From: Thioalkalivibrio sp.
Lineage (GTDB): Bacteria > Pseudomonadota > Gammaproteobacteria > Ectothiorhodospirales > Ectothiorhodospiraceae
NCBI GenBank assembly: GCA_003553165.1
Contig: PUOZ01000244.1
Location: forward strand, 1-10,705
Length of the DNA: 10,705 bases
Direction: 5' to 3'
Shown piece by piece: positions 1 to 7,013 of the stretch; the stretch's first letter is position 1, and every line of letters starts with the position of its first letter. The position numbers and the translations under genes were made by a program. Under the pieces are notes generated by a model, which saw only the letters and a program-made list of their open reading frames with translations, was not told the DNA's origin and did not search any database.

Positions 1-106
1 CATCCGCCGACGATCGATCCTGCGCGAACGGCAGTCGGTTTATGGCTGAGGTGCCGAATCGATGTCTTCGTAGGCATCCCTCGTGAAGCGCGGGGTGCAG
101 ACAGTG

Positions 107-134
107 TTGACTTGATGGGCATATCTCGTATGCT
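107..134 (+). promoter_or_regulatory. Candidate sigma-70 promoter of the envelope operon
   Basis: TTGACT at 107-112 matches five of six bases of the -35 consensus. TATGCT at 129-134 matches four of six bases of the -10 consensus. The spacer is 16 bp. Transcription would start near 141, leaving an untranslated leader of about 200 nt before the DUF1302 start. It is the best-matched pair seen in the region. No sigma-54-type GG/GC pair was found. This is a motif match only; the promoter could also lie further upstream, outside the window. Confidence 0.4.
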
Positions 135-222
135 CCCCCAGGCACTCGAAGGGCGGCCGGCCTTTTGGACAGCTCATGCATTACCGCCTTATTGACCGCA
201 CAGGGCGCTTGTCCCGCAGGTC

Positions 223-252
223 AACGGCAGACGGTCATGAGGGGCTGCCGTT
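223..252. repeat. Inverted repeat AACGGCAG-N14-CTGCCGTT
   Basis: AACGGCAG at 223-230 faces its exact reverse complement CTGCCGTT at 245-252, with a 14-base spacer. The half-site centres are 22 bp apart, about two helical turns. A third copy lies at 27-34, and it and the 223-230 copy also share a CGG one base further on. The element lies between the candidate promoter and the first gene. It could be a dimeric regulator operator or an RNA hairpin in the leader. Neither is proven. Confidence 0.45.
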
Positions 253-340
253 ATACCGAATCGCCGAACAGAGCGAATACTAATAAGGTAGGTAAAACGA
301 GCCGCCGGGGCGATCCGGCTTACCACGAAGGGAGCGTTGC

Positions 341-2317
341 ATGTCACCGAGACCTCGGAGTTCCGAGTGGCGTTTTGGTCGTTTCAGCCTCATGGCCACC
401 GCAGTGGCCCTTGCGCTTGGCGCCTCGGCGCCGTCTCAATCCTTCGAGTTCACCAGCGCCAGCGGGGAGGTGACTGGAAGCTTCGATACGACGCTGTCGC
501 TGGGCGCACGCTGGCGGATGCAGAATCCCGACGACTCGCTGATCGGGATTGCCAATGGTGGCACCGCGCGCTCGGTGAACGAGGACGATGGCAATCTCAA
601 TTGGGACCGTGGCGATGTGGTGTCCCTCACGGCGAAGGCCACCCACGACCTGGAATTGAATTACCGCAACTACGGGGCCTTCGTCCGAGCAACCTATTTC
701 TACGACGACGCGGTGATGAGCAAGAGCGGTCTGAGTTCGGAGGCGCGTGACCAGGCGGGCCGCGATTTCGAGATCCTCGATGCCTACGTCCGCGGAGATT
801 TCGATGTCGGTGACCGTTGGCTGGGCCTGCGCCTGGGCCGCCAGGTCGTGAACTGGGGTGAGAGCACCTTCATCCAGAACGGCATCAACGTGCTGAACCC
901 GATCGACGTCAGCCGCCTGCGCATTCCCGGCTCCGAACTGCGCGAGGGCCTGATGCCGCTGAACATGCTCTGGGCTTCGCATGACCTCACCGACCGCCTG
1001 TCGGTCGAAGGCGTCTGGATGCTCGAGTGGGAGGAGACACGGATCGATCCCGCGGGTACGTTCTTCAGCAGCAACGACTTCCTGAGCCCGGGTGGTGAGA
1101 ACGTGTTCGTCGGGTTTGGTCGCAGGAACGACCTGCGGGAGCCCGCAACGAATCCCGTTCCTCCGGTCATCGGAAATCCAATGGCTCCGGGCGAACTGAT
1201 CCCGAATCCCTACTACCCCGCCACGGTCGCCGTGGCCGGACCGTTTGATCCGGCCGCCGCCGTCTGGGCGCCGCGAGATCGTGACCGCAAGGCGAGCGAC
1301 TCGGGTCAGTACGGTATCGCCGCCCGATATTTTGCCGATCAGCTCAATTTCACCGAGTTTGGCGTCTATTTCCTGAACTATCATAGCCGGGTCCCGTTTG
1401 CGTCCGGAATCGCCGGAACCCCCACGACTGCGATAACCGGGGCGCCAGTGCTGGTGCCTGCCCCGCCAACGCTCGGGCTGCCGCCAGGCACGGAGGTGCC
1501 GCTGGACGCAGTGGTCGGTCAGACCGGAACGGCGCGGTATTTCGCGGAGTATCCTGAAGACATCCGCCTTTGGGGATTGAGCTTCAACACGCCCGGTCCG
1601 TGGGGGATCGCGCTTCAGGGCGAGTATTCGTATCGACCCAACCAGCCGGTGCAGATTGCGGCCCCGGAATTGCTCTTGGCCGCCCTTGGTCAACCGAACC
1701 AGGTGCCGAGCAACCTGCTCACTGATGACGGAGAGATTCAGGGATACAAGCGCGTCAGAATGCAGCAGCTGCAGGCTTCCGCCACCAAGGCCTTTGGCCC
1801 AACTTTTGGTGCGCAGCAGTTGATCGCCGTTGGAGAAATCGGCTATACGCACCTGGATCTGCCAAGAGACGTGCCCTTCAATGCGCCTGGCGTGTTTTTG
1901 CCAGCCCCGGGGTTGGATAATACGGGGACCTCGTTCGGCTCCGTGCAGGAAAGCGGCTATGCGAGCCGGGATTCATGGGGTTACCGGGTCGTTGGCCGGA
2001 TGGATTATCCGAACGTGATCGGTGCCGCCACGCTGTCGCCACGATTGGTCTTCAGCCACGACGTGAGGGGCCGAAGCCCGACCTTCAACGAGGGGGCGAA
2101 GGCGCTGACGCTCGGTCTTGGGATCAACTACCTGCAGAACCTTGAAATCGACCTCTCTTACACCTCGTTTTTCGGGGGCGAGAAGATCCGGGGTACCGAC
2201 CCTAATGCAGCGGTCGACCCGCTCTTTCCGCCGGAGCAATCCCCGTCCTATTCCAGCCACACCAACCCCCTCAAGGATCGCGACTTTCTTGCGATCAGCA
2301 TCAGCTACTCGTTCTGA
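341..2317 (+). CDS. DUF1302 family outer-membrane beta-barrel protein
   Basis: This is a predicted outer-membrane protein of 658 residues, a usual length for DUF1302. A signal peptide has a basic N-terminus and a hydrophobic core at residues 15-28; cleavage is likely near 30-34. The mature part has many alternating beta-type stretches. It carries the family-typical NWGE motif at 171-174, followed by the NPIDVSRLR block. It ends in SISYSF with a terminal Phe, the signature read by the Bam assembly machinery. Proline-rich segments near residues 265-300 and 365-390 probably form surface or lumen loops. The ATG at 341 has AAGGGAG at 328-334, six bases upstream; Met18 is an alternative start but would lose the basic n-region. 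It is first in a five-gene operon, with DUF1329 following after 32 bp. The family call is firm. The role, perhaps a channel or acceptor for a hydrophobic substrate, is inferred from context. Confidence 0.93.
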   Translation: MSPRPRSSEWRFGRFSLMATAVALALGASAPSQSFEFTSASGEVTGSFDTTLSLGARWRMQNPDDSLIGIANGGTARSVNEDDGNLNWDRGDVVSLTAKATHDLELNYRNYGAFVRATYFYDDAVMSKSGLSSEARDQAGRDFEILDAYVRGDFDVGDRWLGLRLGRQVVNWGESTFIQNGINVLNPIDVSRLRIPGSELREGLMPLNMLWASHDLTDRLSVEGVWMLEWEETRIDPAGTFFSSNDFLSPGGENVFVGFGRRNDLREPATNPVPPVIGNPMAPGELIPNPYYPATVAVAGPFDPAAAVWAPRDRDRKASDSGQYGIAARYFADQLNFTEFGVYFLNYHSRVPFASGIAGTPTTAITGAPVLVPAPPTLGLPPGTEVPLDAVVGQTGTARYFAEYPEDIRLWGLSFNTPGPWGIALQGEYSYRPNQPVQIAAPELLLAALGQPNQVPSNLLTDDGEIQGYKRVRMQQLQASATKAFGPTFGAQQLIAVGEIGYTHLDLPRDVPFNAPGVFLPAPGLDNTGTSFGSVQESGYASRDSWGYRVVGRMDYPNVIGAATLSPRLVFSHDVRGRSPTFNEGAKALTLGLGINYLQNLEIDLSYTSFFGGEKIRGTDPNAAVDPLFPPEQSPSYSSHTNPLKDRDFLAISISYSF

Positions 2318-2349
2318 GCAACGACAGGCATCGAGGAGCCCCAAGCATC

Positions 2350-3699
2350 ATGCAAATCAAGTTGACCATGCTGGCGTCTGCGCTGGCGCTGGCCGTGGTG
2401 GTCGCGCCCGTCCACGCGCAGGTATCCGAGGCCGAGGCCGCGCGGTTGGGCCAGGATCTGACCCCGTTGGGCGCGGAACGGGCCGGCAATGAAGCAGGCA
2501 CGATTCCCGAGTGGGACGGCGGTCTGACCGGTGCGCCGGAAGGCCATGTGCCCGGCGGCCACTACGCCGATCCCTTCGCCGACGACGGGATCCTGTTCAC
2601 CATCGACGCCTCCAATCTCGACCAGCACCGCGAGAACCTGACCCCGGGCCAGATCGCGATGCTCGAGACCTACCCGACCTGGAAGATGAACGTGTACCCG
2701 ACGCGTCGCAGCGCGGCGTTTCCGCAGGGGCACTACGACCAGACAATGGCCAACGCTACCCGGGTCTCGATGTCTGAGGACGGCTTGACCTTCCGGGGCA
2801 CCACCGGGGGCATCCCGTTCCCGATTCCGCAAAGTGGTGCGGAGGCCATCTGGAACCACCTGGTCCGGTATCGCGGCGAGTCCTATGTGATGAACTGGAG
2901 CCAGGCGGCGGTGACGCGCGCCGGCAGTTATACCCCGGTGCGTTTCGACTATGAGTACGATTTCCACTACGGAAGCCTGGTCAAGTCCGAGGACCAGATC
3001 GAACCCGGCAAGATCGCCAACTTCCTGCAGACCGTGACCGCTCCAGCCCGACTCGCCGGGCAGATCCTGCTGGTGCACGAGTATCTCGACTCGCGCCAGG
3101 CCTGGACCTACAACCCGGGGCAGCGCCGGGTGCGCCTGGCCCCGCAGGTGGCCTATGACAACCCCGGAACCGCCGCCGACGGGCTGCGTACCAACGACGA
3201 CTTCGTGATGTACAACGGCGCGATCGACCGCTACGACTGGGAGCTGGTGGGCAAGCGCGAGATCTACGTGCCTTACAACTCCTACAAGCTCGTTGGCGAC
3301 ACCATCGGCATGGACGACGTGCTCCGGGCCGGGCACATCAACCCCGATCATGCGCGTTATGAGCTGCATCGCGTCTGGGTCGTGGACGCCACGCTGAAGG
3401 ACGGTACCAGCCACCTGTACCAGCGTCGCACCTTTTACCTGGACGAGGATTCCTGGATGGCTTTGGTGGTCGATAAGTACGACGGGCGCGACCAGCTGTG
3501 GCGGGTGGCGGAGCAGCACAACATCAACTTCTACGACATCCCGATGCAGTATCCATCGCTGGAGGTCCACCACGATCTTCAGTCCGGCCGCTACATCGCC
3601 ATGGGCCTGCGCAATGACGAGCCACGGGTCTATCGGGTGACCGATCCCCGGCCTGCGCGATTCACCCCGGCCGGGCTCCGCGGCGCTGGCACGCGTTAA
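2350..3699 (+). CDS. DUF1329 family periplasmic protein (LolA-like fold)
   Basis: This is a secreted protein of 449 residues, the normal full length for DUF1329. The signal peptide covers residues 1-23 with a clean AxA-type site (VHA followed by Q24). There is no lipobox Cys, so it should be soluble in the periplasm. Family hallmarks are visible in order: LTPLGAERAGN at 37-47, IPEWDGG at 52-58, a GGIPFPIP block near 153-161, the WTYNPGQRRVRLAP segment near 252-265, and a C-terminal YLDEDSW stretch near 364-370. From memory, DUF1329 is grouped with LolA/LolB-like proteins, which cradle lipid chains in a half-barrel. A carrier role between the inner-membrane pump and the DUF1302 barrel is therefore inferred, not shown. 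GAGGAG at 2333-2338 is the likely ribosome site, with a rather long 11-base spacer. The gene is intact. Confidence 0.95.
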   Translation: MQIKLTMLASALALAVVVAPVHAQVSEAEAARLGQDLTPLGAERAGNEAGTIPEWDGGLTGAPEGHVPGGHYADPFADDGILFTIDASNLDQHRENLTPGQIAMLETYPTWKMNVYPTRRSAAFPQGHYDQTMANATRVSMSEDGLTFRGTTGGIPFPIPQSGAEAIWNHLVRYRGESYVMNWSQAAVTRAGSYTPVRFDYEYDFHYGSLVKSEDQIEPGKIANFLQTVTAPARLAGQILLVHEYLDSRQAWTYNPGQRRVRLAPQVAYDNPGTAADGLRTNDDFVMYNGAIDRYDWELVGKREIYVPYNSYKLVGDTIGMDDVLRAGHINPDHARYELHRVWVVDATLKDGTSHLYQRRTFYLDEDSWMALVVDKYDGRDQLWRVAEQHNINFYDIPMQYPSLEVHHDLQSGRYIAMGLRNDEPRVYRVTDPRPARFTPAGLRGAGTR

Positions 3700-3704
3700 G
3701 GTCC

Positions 3705-3720
3705 GCCGCAGGGCTGCGGC
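3705..3720 (+). promoter_or_regulatory. Hairpin abutting the YCF48 start codon
   Basis: GCCGCA (3705-3710) and TGCGGC (3715-3720) form a perfect 6-bp stem around the loop GGGC, ending directly at the ATG of the next gene. The only Shine-Dalgarno-like bases, AGGG at 3710-3713, sit at the top of the stem and in the loop. The gap has no T-run, so it is not a classical terminator. It could restrain translation initiation or stabilise mRNA ends. Function is inferred from position only. Confidence 0.4.
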
Positions 3721-4686
3721 ATGAACAGGGCGATCGGGCTTCTCTTCGCGCTGTTCGTGATTTCGGCGGTGGCCTTCGCTTTCTCGGAGCGCCCGGCGCC
3801 GCGGATGCCTGCCACGCAGTTGCAGATCGAGCATCTCCTGATGCTCGATGCCGTCGCTGTGGGTCCGCGTCTGGTGAGCGTGGGCGAACGGGGAAGCATC
3901 TTCCTGTCGGATGACGGGGGACTCGGCTGGCGCCAGGCAGCGACGCCGAACGGGATGCTGCTGACCGCCATCGCCGTGGTCGACGCGCAGCGTCTTGCCG
4001 CGGTGGGGCACGATGGCGTGATCCTTTTGAGCGACGATGCCGGCGAACGCTGGCGTATGGTCTTCGCGGCTCCGGAGGACGAGGAACCGCTACTCGACGT
4101 CTGGTTCGATGGCGTGGGCCGGGGTTTTGCGGTAGGCGCCTACGGCCGTTTTCTCGAGACTCTCGATCGCGGCGACACCTGGCAGCAACGTTATCTCGAT
4201 GGCAACGACCTTCACTTCAATGCGATGGCCCGTGCGGGAGACGCATTGCTGCTGGCCGGTGAAGCGGGTCTCCTGCTGCGTTCGGAGGACGGTGGCCGGG
4301 TGTGGACGGCACTCGATGCACCCTATGCGGGATCCTTCTTCGGCCTGCTGGAGCTTCCCGGACACCGCCTGCTCCTCTTCGGGATGCGCGGTCACGCCTA
4401 CCTTTCGGAGGACGCCGGCGATTCCTGGCTGGAGGTCGAGACCGGCACCACGCTGTCGATTTTCGGCGGCCACGCACTGGCCGACGGCCGGGTGATCCTG
4501 GTCGGGCAGAACGGCCTCGTACTGCTCGGCGATGATCACGGGCGACGATTCGTCGAGCTTGACGCTGCGAGCAGCACTACCTTCAGTACCGCGATCGGCG
4601 CTGGCCGGAACGGCGACGTGCTGCTGCTGGGCGAGCACGGCTACACGCGGCTACGGCCGGGCGGCCGCGCAGGGAGCGGTTCTTGA
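3721..4686 (+). CDS. YCF48/BNR-like Asp-box beta-propeller protein
   Basis: This protein of 321 residues has an N-terminal hydrophobic segment (about residues 4-21), either a signal peptide or a membrane anchor. There is no lipobox Cys. The rest is a propeller with six Asp-box-like turns: SDDGGLGW 63-70, SDDAGERW 104-111, TLDRGDTW 147-154, SEDGGRVW 188-195, SEDAGDSW 229-236 and the degenerate GDDHGRRF 270-277. Spacing is 41, 43, 41, 41 and 41 residues. Each box is preceded by a (V/L/A)xGxxG strand motif, and a seventh such strand (LLLGEHGY) occurs near 301-308, which suggests seven blades. YCF48/HCF136 relatives are assembly factors, and members of this family commonly sit beside RND/MMPL genes. 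It is therefore probably a periplasmic accessory or scaffold for the downstream pump. No sialidase catalytic set was recognised. Its TGA overlaps the TTG start of the pump gene. Confidence 0.88.
   Translation: MNRAIGLLFALFVISAVAFAFSERPAPRMPATQLQIEHLLMLDAVAVGPRLVSVGERGSIFLSDDGGLGWRQAATPNGMLLTAIAVVDAQRLAAVGHDGVILLSDDAGERWRMVFAAPEDEEPLLDVWFDGVGRGFAVGAYGRFLETLDRGDTWQQRYLDGNDLHFNAMARAGDALLLAGEAGLLLRSEDGGRVWTALDAPYAGSFFGLLELPGHRLLLFGMRGHAYLSEDAGDSWLEVETGTTLSIFGGHALADGRVILVGQNGLVLLGDDHGRRFVELDAASSTTFSTAIGAGRNGDVLLLGEHGYTRLRPGGRAGSGS
4671..4676 (+). promoter_or_regulatory. Ribosome binding site supporting a TTG start
   Basis: AGGGAG lies six bases before the TTG at 4683. It decides the start of the transporter: the next in-frame ATG is at codon 48, beyond the first membrane segment, and would delete TM1. 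The site lies inside the end of the YCF48 gene, consistent with translational coupling. Confidence 0.75.
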
Positions 4687-7013
4687 ATCTGCGCAAGCTG
4701 ATCGAGGTGATCGGGCGCCTTCTGTTTGGATATCGCTCCTTCTTTCTGGCGCTGTTCGTCCTGATCACCATCGTGCTCGGTGCATCGGCCACCCGACTGC
4801 AGGTTGATGCGGGCTTCGAGAAGATGATCCCGCTCCAGCACGAGTACATGCAGACCTTCGTCGAGTACCGCGATACCTTCGGCGGGGCCAACCGCATCCT
4901 GGTCGCCCTGCGCCAGCAGGAGGGCGATATCTACAACAGGGCTTTCTTCGAGAGCCTGCGGGCGGTCACCGACGAGGTCTTCTTCATTCCCGGTGTCGAT
5001 CGCGCCACCGTCACCTCGCTGTTCACGCCGAACGTGCGCTTCATCGAGGTCGTGGAGGAGGGCTTCGCCGGTGGCAACGTGATTCCGGCTGGCTTCCAGG
5101 GAACGCCGGAGGAGCTCGAAACGGTCCGGGAGAACGTGCTGAAGTCCGGCCGTCTCGGCCGGCTGGTCGCCAACGACCACAGCGGCGCGATGGTCAGCGC
5201 GGAGCTCCTCGAGATCGACCCGACAACCGGAGAACGGCTGAACTACCTCGCCGTCGCGGATCGGCTGGAGGAGATCCGGGAGCGGCACGCCGGCAACGGC
5301 CTCGACATCCACATCATCGGTTTCGCGAAGGCCGTGGGCGACATCACGGCCGGCGCTCGCGGGGTCGTGCTCTTCTTTGGATTGTCGTTTTTCATCACCG
5401 CGCTGCTGCTGTTCTGGTATTCGGGTTCGGTGAAGCTGGCTGGCCTCACGCTGGTGGCCGCCATGATCCCGGTGATCTGGTTGCTCGGGCTGTTGCCCAT
5501 CATCGGCTTCGGCATCGATCCGATGTCCATCCTGGTGCCTTTCCTGATCTTTGCGATCGGCGTCAGTCACGCCGTGCAGATGACCCATGCCTGGCGGCTC
5601 GAGGTGATCGGTGGGGCGTCCCCGCTCAACGCCGCGCGGAATGCCTTCCGCAAGCTGTTCATTCCGGGTGCCATGGCGCTGACCACCACCGCGATCGGCT
5701 TCCTCGTCATCATGCGCATCGAGATCGACATGGTGCGCGAGTTGGCGCTGACCGCAGGGCTGGGCGTGGCGCTGATGCTGGTCACCAACATGCTGTTGCT
5801 GACGCTGCTGCTGTCCTGGACGCGGCTGTCGCCGCGCGACATCGAGCGCGCCAGGGGCCGGGAACACGCGGGAGACTGGATCTGGTCGCGCCTGCGGCGG
5901 CTGGCGGAGCCGGGGCCGGCCCGCATCGTGCTCGTGGTGGCCGCCGTGATCCTGCTGCTGGCCACCTGGCAGTCGCGGGATCTGCGCACCGGGGATCTCG
6001 GGACCGGGATTCCTGAACTGCACGAGGATTCGAGGTACAACCGGGACTCCGCCGCCATCGTCGAGGCCTTCTCCATCGGGGTGAACGTTCTGTCGGTGAT
6101 CGCTCAAAGCCACGGTGTGGACGGAGCATGCACGGACTTCGGGATCATGGACACCATCGATCGTTTCGAGACGACGATGCGCGGTGTCCACGGCGTACAG
6201 AGCGTCGTCGGGCTGCCTGGCGTGGCCAAGGTGATCAATGCCGGTTGGAACGAGGGCCATCCGGGCTGGCGGGCGCTGTCGCGCAACCCGGCGATACTGG
6301 CCCAGTCGGTGACGCCGGTGGATACCGGCACCGGCCTGCTCAACACGGACTGCAGCGCGATGCAGATCCTGATCTTCACCCGGGACCACGACGGCGCCAC
6401 GATCGGCCACGTGGTCAACGAGGTGAAGACGTTCCGCGACGCCCACCGCTCCGACGAACTCGACTTCCTGCTCGCCTCCGGCAACGTCGGTGTGATGGCG
6501 GCGACCAACGAGGCGGTCGACGCGGCTGCGGTCACCATCCTGGTGCTGGTCTTCGGGGCGATCAGCATCCTGTTCTTCGCGGAGTTCCGCTCCTGGCGGG
6601 CCACCCTGTGCATCGTGCTGCCGCTGTCGATCGTTGCGGTGATGTGCAGCGCGCTGATGGCCATGCTCGATATCGGCCTGAAGGTCTCGACGCTGCCCGT
6701 GGTGGCGATCGCGGTGGGTATCGGCGTCGACTACGGCATCTATCTCTACGAGCGCATGTCCTACCGTTTCAGCCACGGCGACGACCTGCCCGAGGCCTTC
6801 TTCCAGGCGCTGCGCCAGCGGGGCACCGCGGTGATGTTCACCGCCGCAACCATGAGCGTGGGCGTCGGTACCTGGATGCTCTCGGATCTGAAGTTCCAGG
6901 CGGACATGGGCCTGTTGATGGCTTTCATGTTTCTGGTGAACATGCTCGCGGCACTGGTCCTGCTGCCCGCATTCGCATCGATCCTGCTGCGCAACGGCGG
7001 GCGCCCGGCATGA
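4683..7013 (+). CDS. RND superfamily/MMPL-type inner-membrane transporter
   Basis: This is a 776-residue pump with the duplicated RND plan. TM1 is near 18-36, a periplasmic domain spans about 38-222, and TM2-6 lie within about 225-380. A short basic cytoplasmic link precedes TM7 near 412-428. A second periplasmic domain spans about 430-612, and TM8-12 lie within 613-770. The size and GVDYGIYLYERM motif fit the HAE3/MMPL branch (hydrophobe/lipid exporters), not the 1000-residue AcrB type. Asp683 in that motif is the likely proton-relay residue; the matching place in the first half reads GVSHAVQM with Ser295-His296. Cys483 and Cys557 are the only cysteines in the periplasmic loops and may form a disulfide. 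The start is a TTG within the overlap TTGA. The following HD gene overlaps the stop as ATGA. Proton-driven movement of a lipid-like molecule is family-based inference; the substrate is unknown. Confidence 0.95.
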   Translation: MNLRKLIEVIGRLLFGYRSFFLALFVLITIVLGASATRLQVDAGFEKMIPLQHEYMQTFVEYRDTFGGANRILVALRQQEGDIYNRAFFESLRAVTDEVFFIPGVDRATVTSLFTPNVRFIEVVEEGFAGGNVIPAGFQGTPEELETVRENVLKSGRLGRLVANDHSGAMVSAELLEIDPTTGERLNYLAVADRLEEIRERHAGNGLDIHIIGFAKAVGDITAGARGVVLFFGLSFFITALLLFWYSGSVKLAGLTLVAAMIPVIWLLGLLPIIGFGIDPMSILVPFLIFAIGVSHAVQMTHAWRLEVIGGASPLNAARNAFRKLFIPGAMALTTTAIGFLVIMRIEIDMVRELALTAGLGVALMLVTNMLLLTLLLSWTRLSPRDIERARGREHAGDWIWSRLRRLAEPGPARIVLVVAAVILLLATWQSRDLRTGDLGTGIPELHEDSRYNRDSAAIVEAFSIGVNVLSVIAQSHGVDGACTDFGIMDTIDRFETTMRGVHGVQSVVGLPGVAKVINAGWNEGHPGWRALSRNPAILAQSVTPVDTGTGLLNTDCSAMQILIFTRDHDGATIGHVVNEVKTFRDAHRSDELDFLLASGNVGVMAATNEAVDAAAVTILVLVFGAISILFFAEFRSWRATLCIVLPLSIVAVMCSALMAMLDIGLKVSTLPVVAIAVGIGVDYGIYLYERMSYRFSHGDDLPEAFFQALRQRGTAVMFTAATMSVGVGTWMLSDLKFQADMGLLMAFMFLVNMLAALVLLPAFASILLRNGGRPA

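Larger units (their letters stand above)
1..340. other. Upstream intergenic/leader region
   Basis: No gene is supported in this 340-base stretch. One plus-strand frame is open from the left edge to a stop at 193-195, but its translation is not recognisable and it could be chance in GC-rich DNA. A minus-strand ATG complement sits at 1-3, so a divergent gene leaving the window is possible but untestable. The region is less GC-rich near 275-300, just before the operon. It carries the candidate promoter and the octamer repeats listed separately. Confidence 0.6.

Noticed and set aside
1..3. Minus-strand ATG at the left edge suggesting a divergent gene
   Set aside because: Only the start codon would be visible and no clear ribosome site precedes it on that strand.
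1..195. Plus-strand frame open from the left edge to a TGA at 193-195
   Set aside because: It could be the tail of an upstream gene, but the 64 residues match no family I know and the candidate promoter lies within it. Sequence to the left would be needed.
165..473. 102-codon plus-strand open frame overlapping the DUF1302 start
   Set aside because: It runs through the leader and into the real gene in another frame, has low-complexity Arg/Pro/Ser composition, no recognisable domain and no good ribosome site.
344..1852. Long minus-strand open frame opposite DUF1302 (and similar ones opposite DUF1329, the pump and the HD gene)
   Set aside because: These are Arg/His/Gly/Gln-rich antisense shadows of strongly recognised plus-strand genes, a normal effect of GC-rich codon use.
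6128..7009. N-terminal extension of the HD frame inside the pump gene
   Set aside because: It is very rich in Arg/Gly/Pro, overlaps a conserved transporter domain, and the HD family start pattern begins just after the ATG at 7010.
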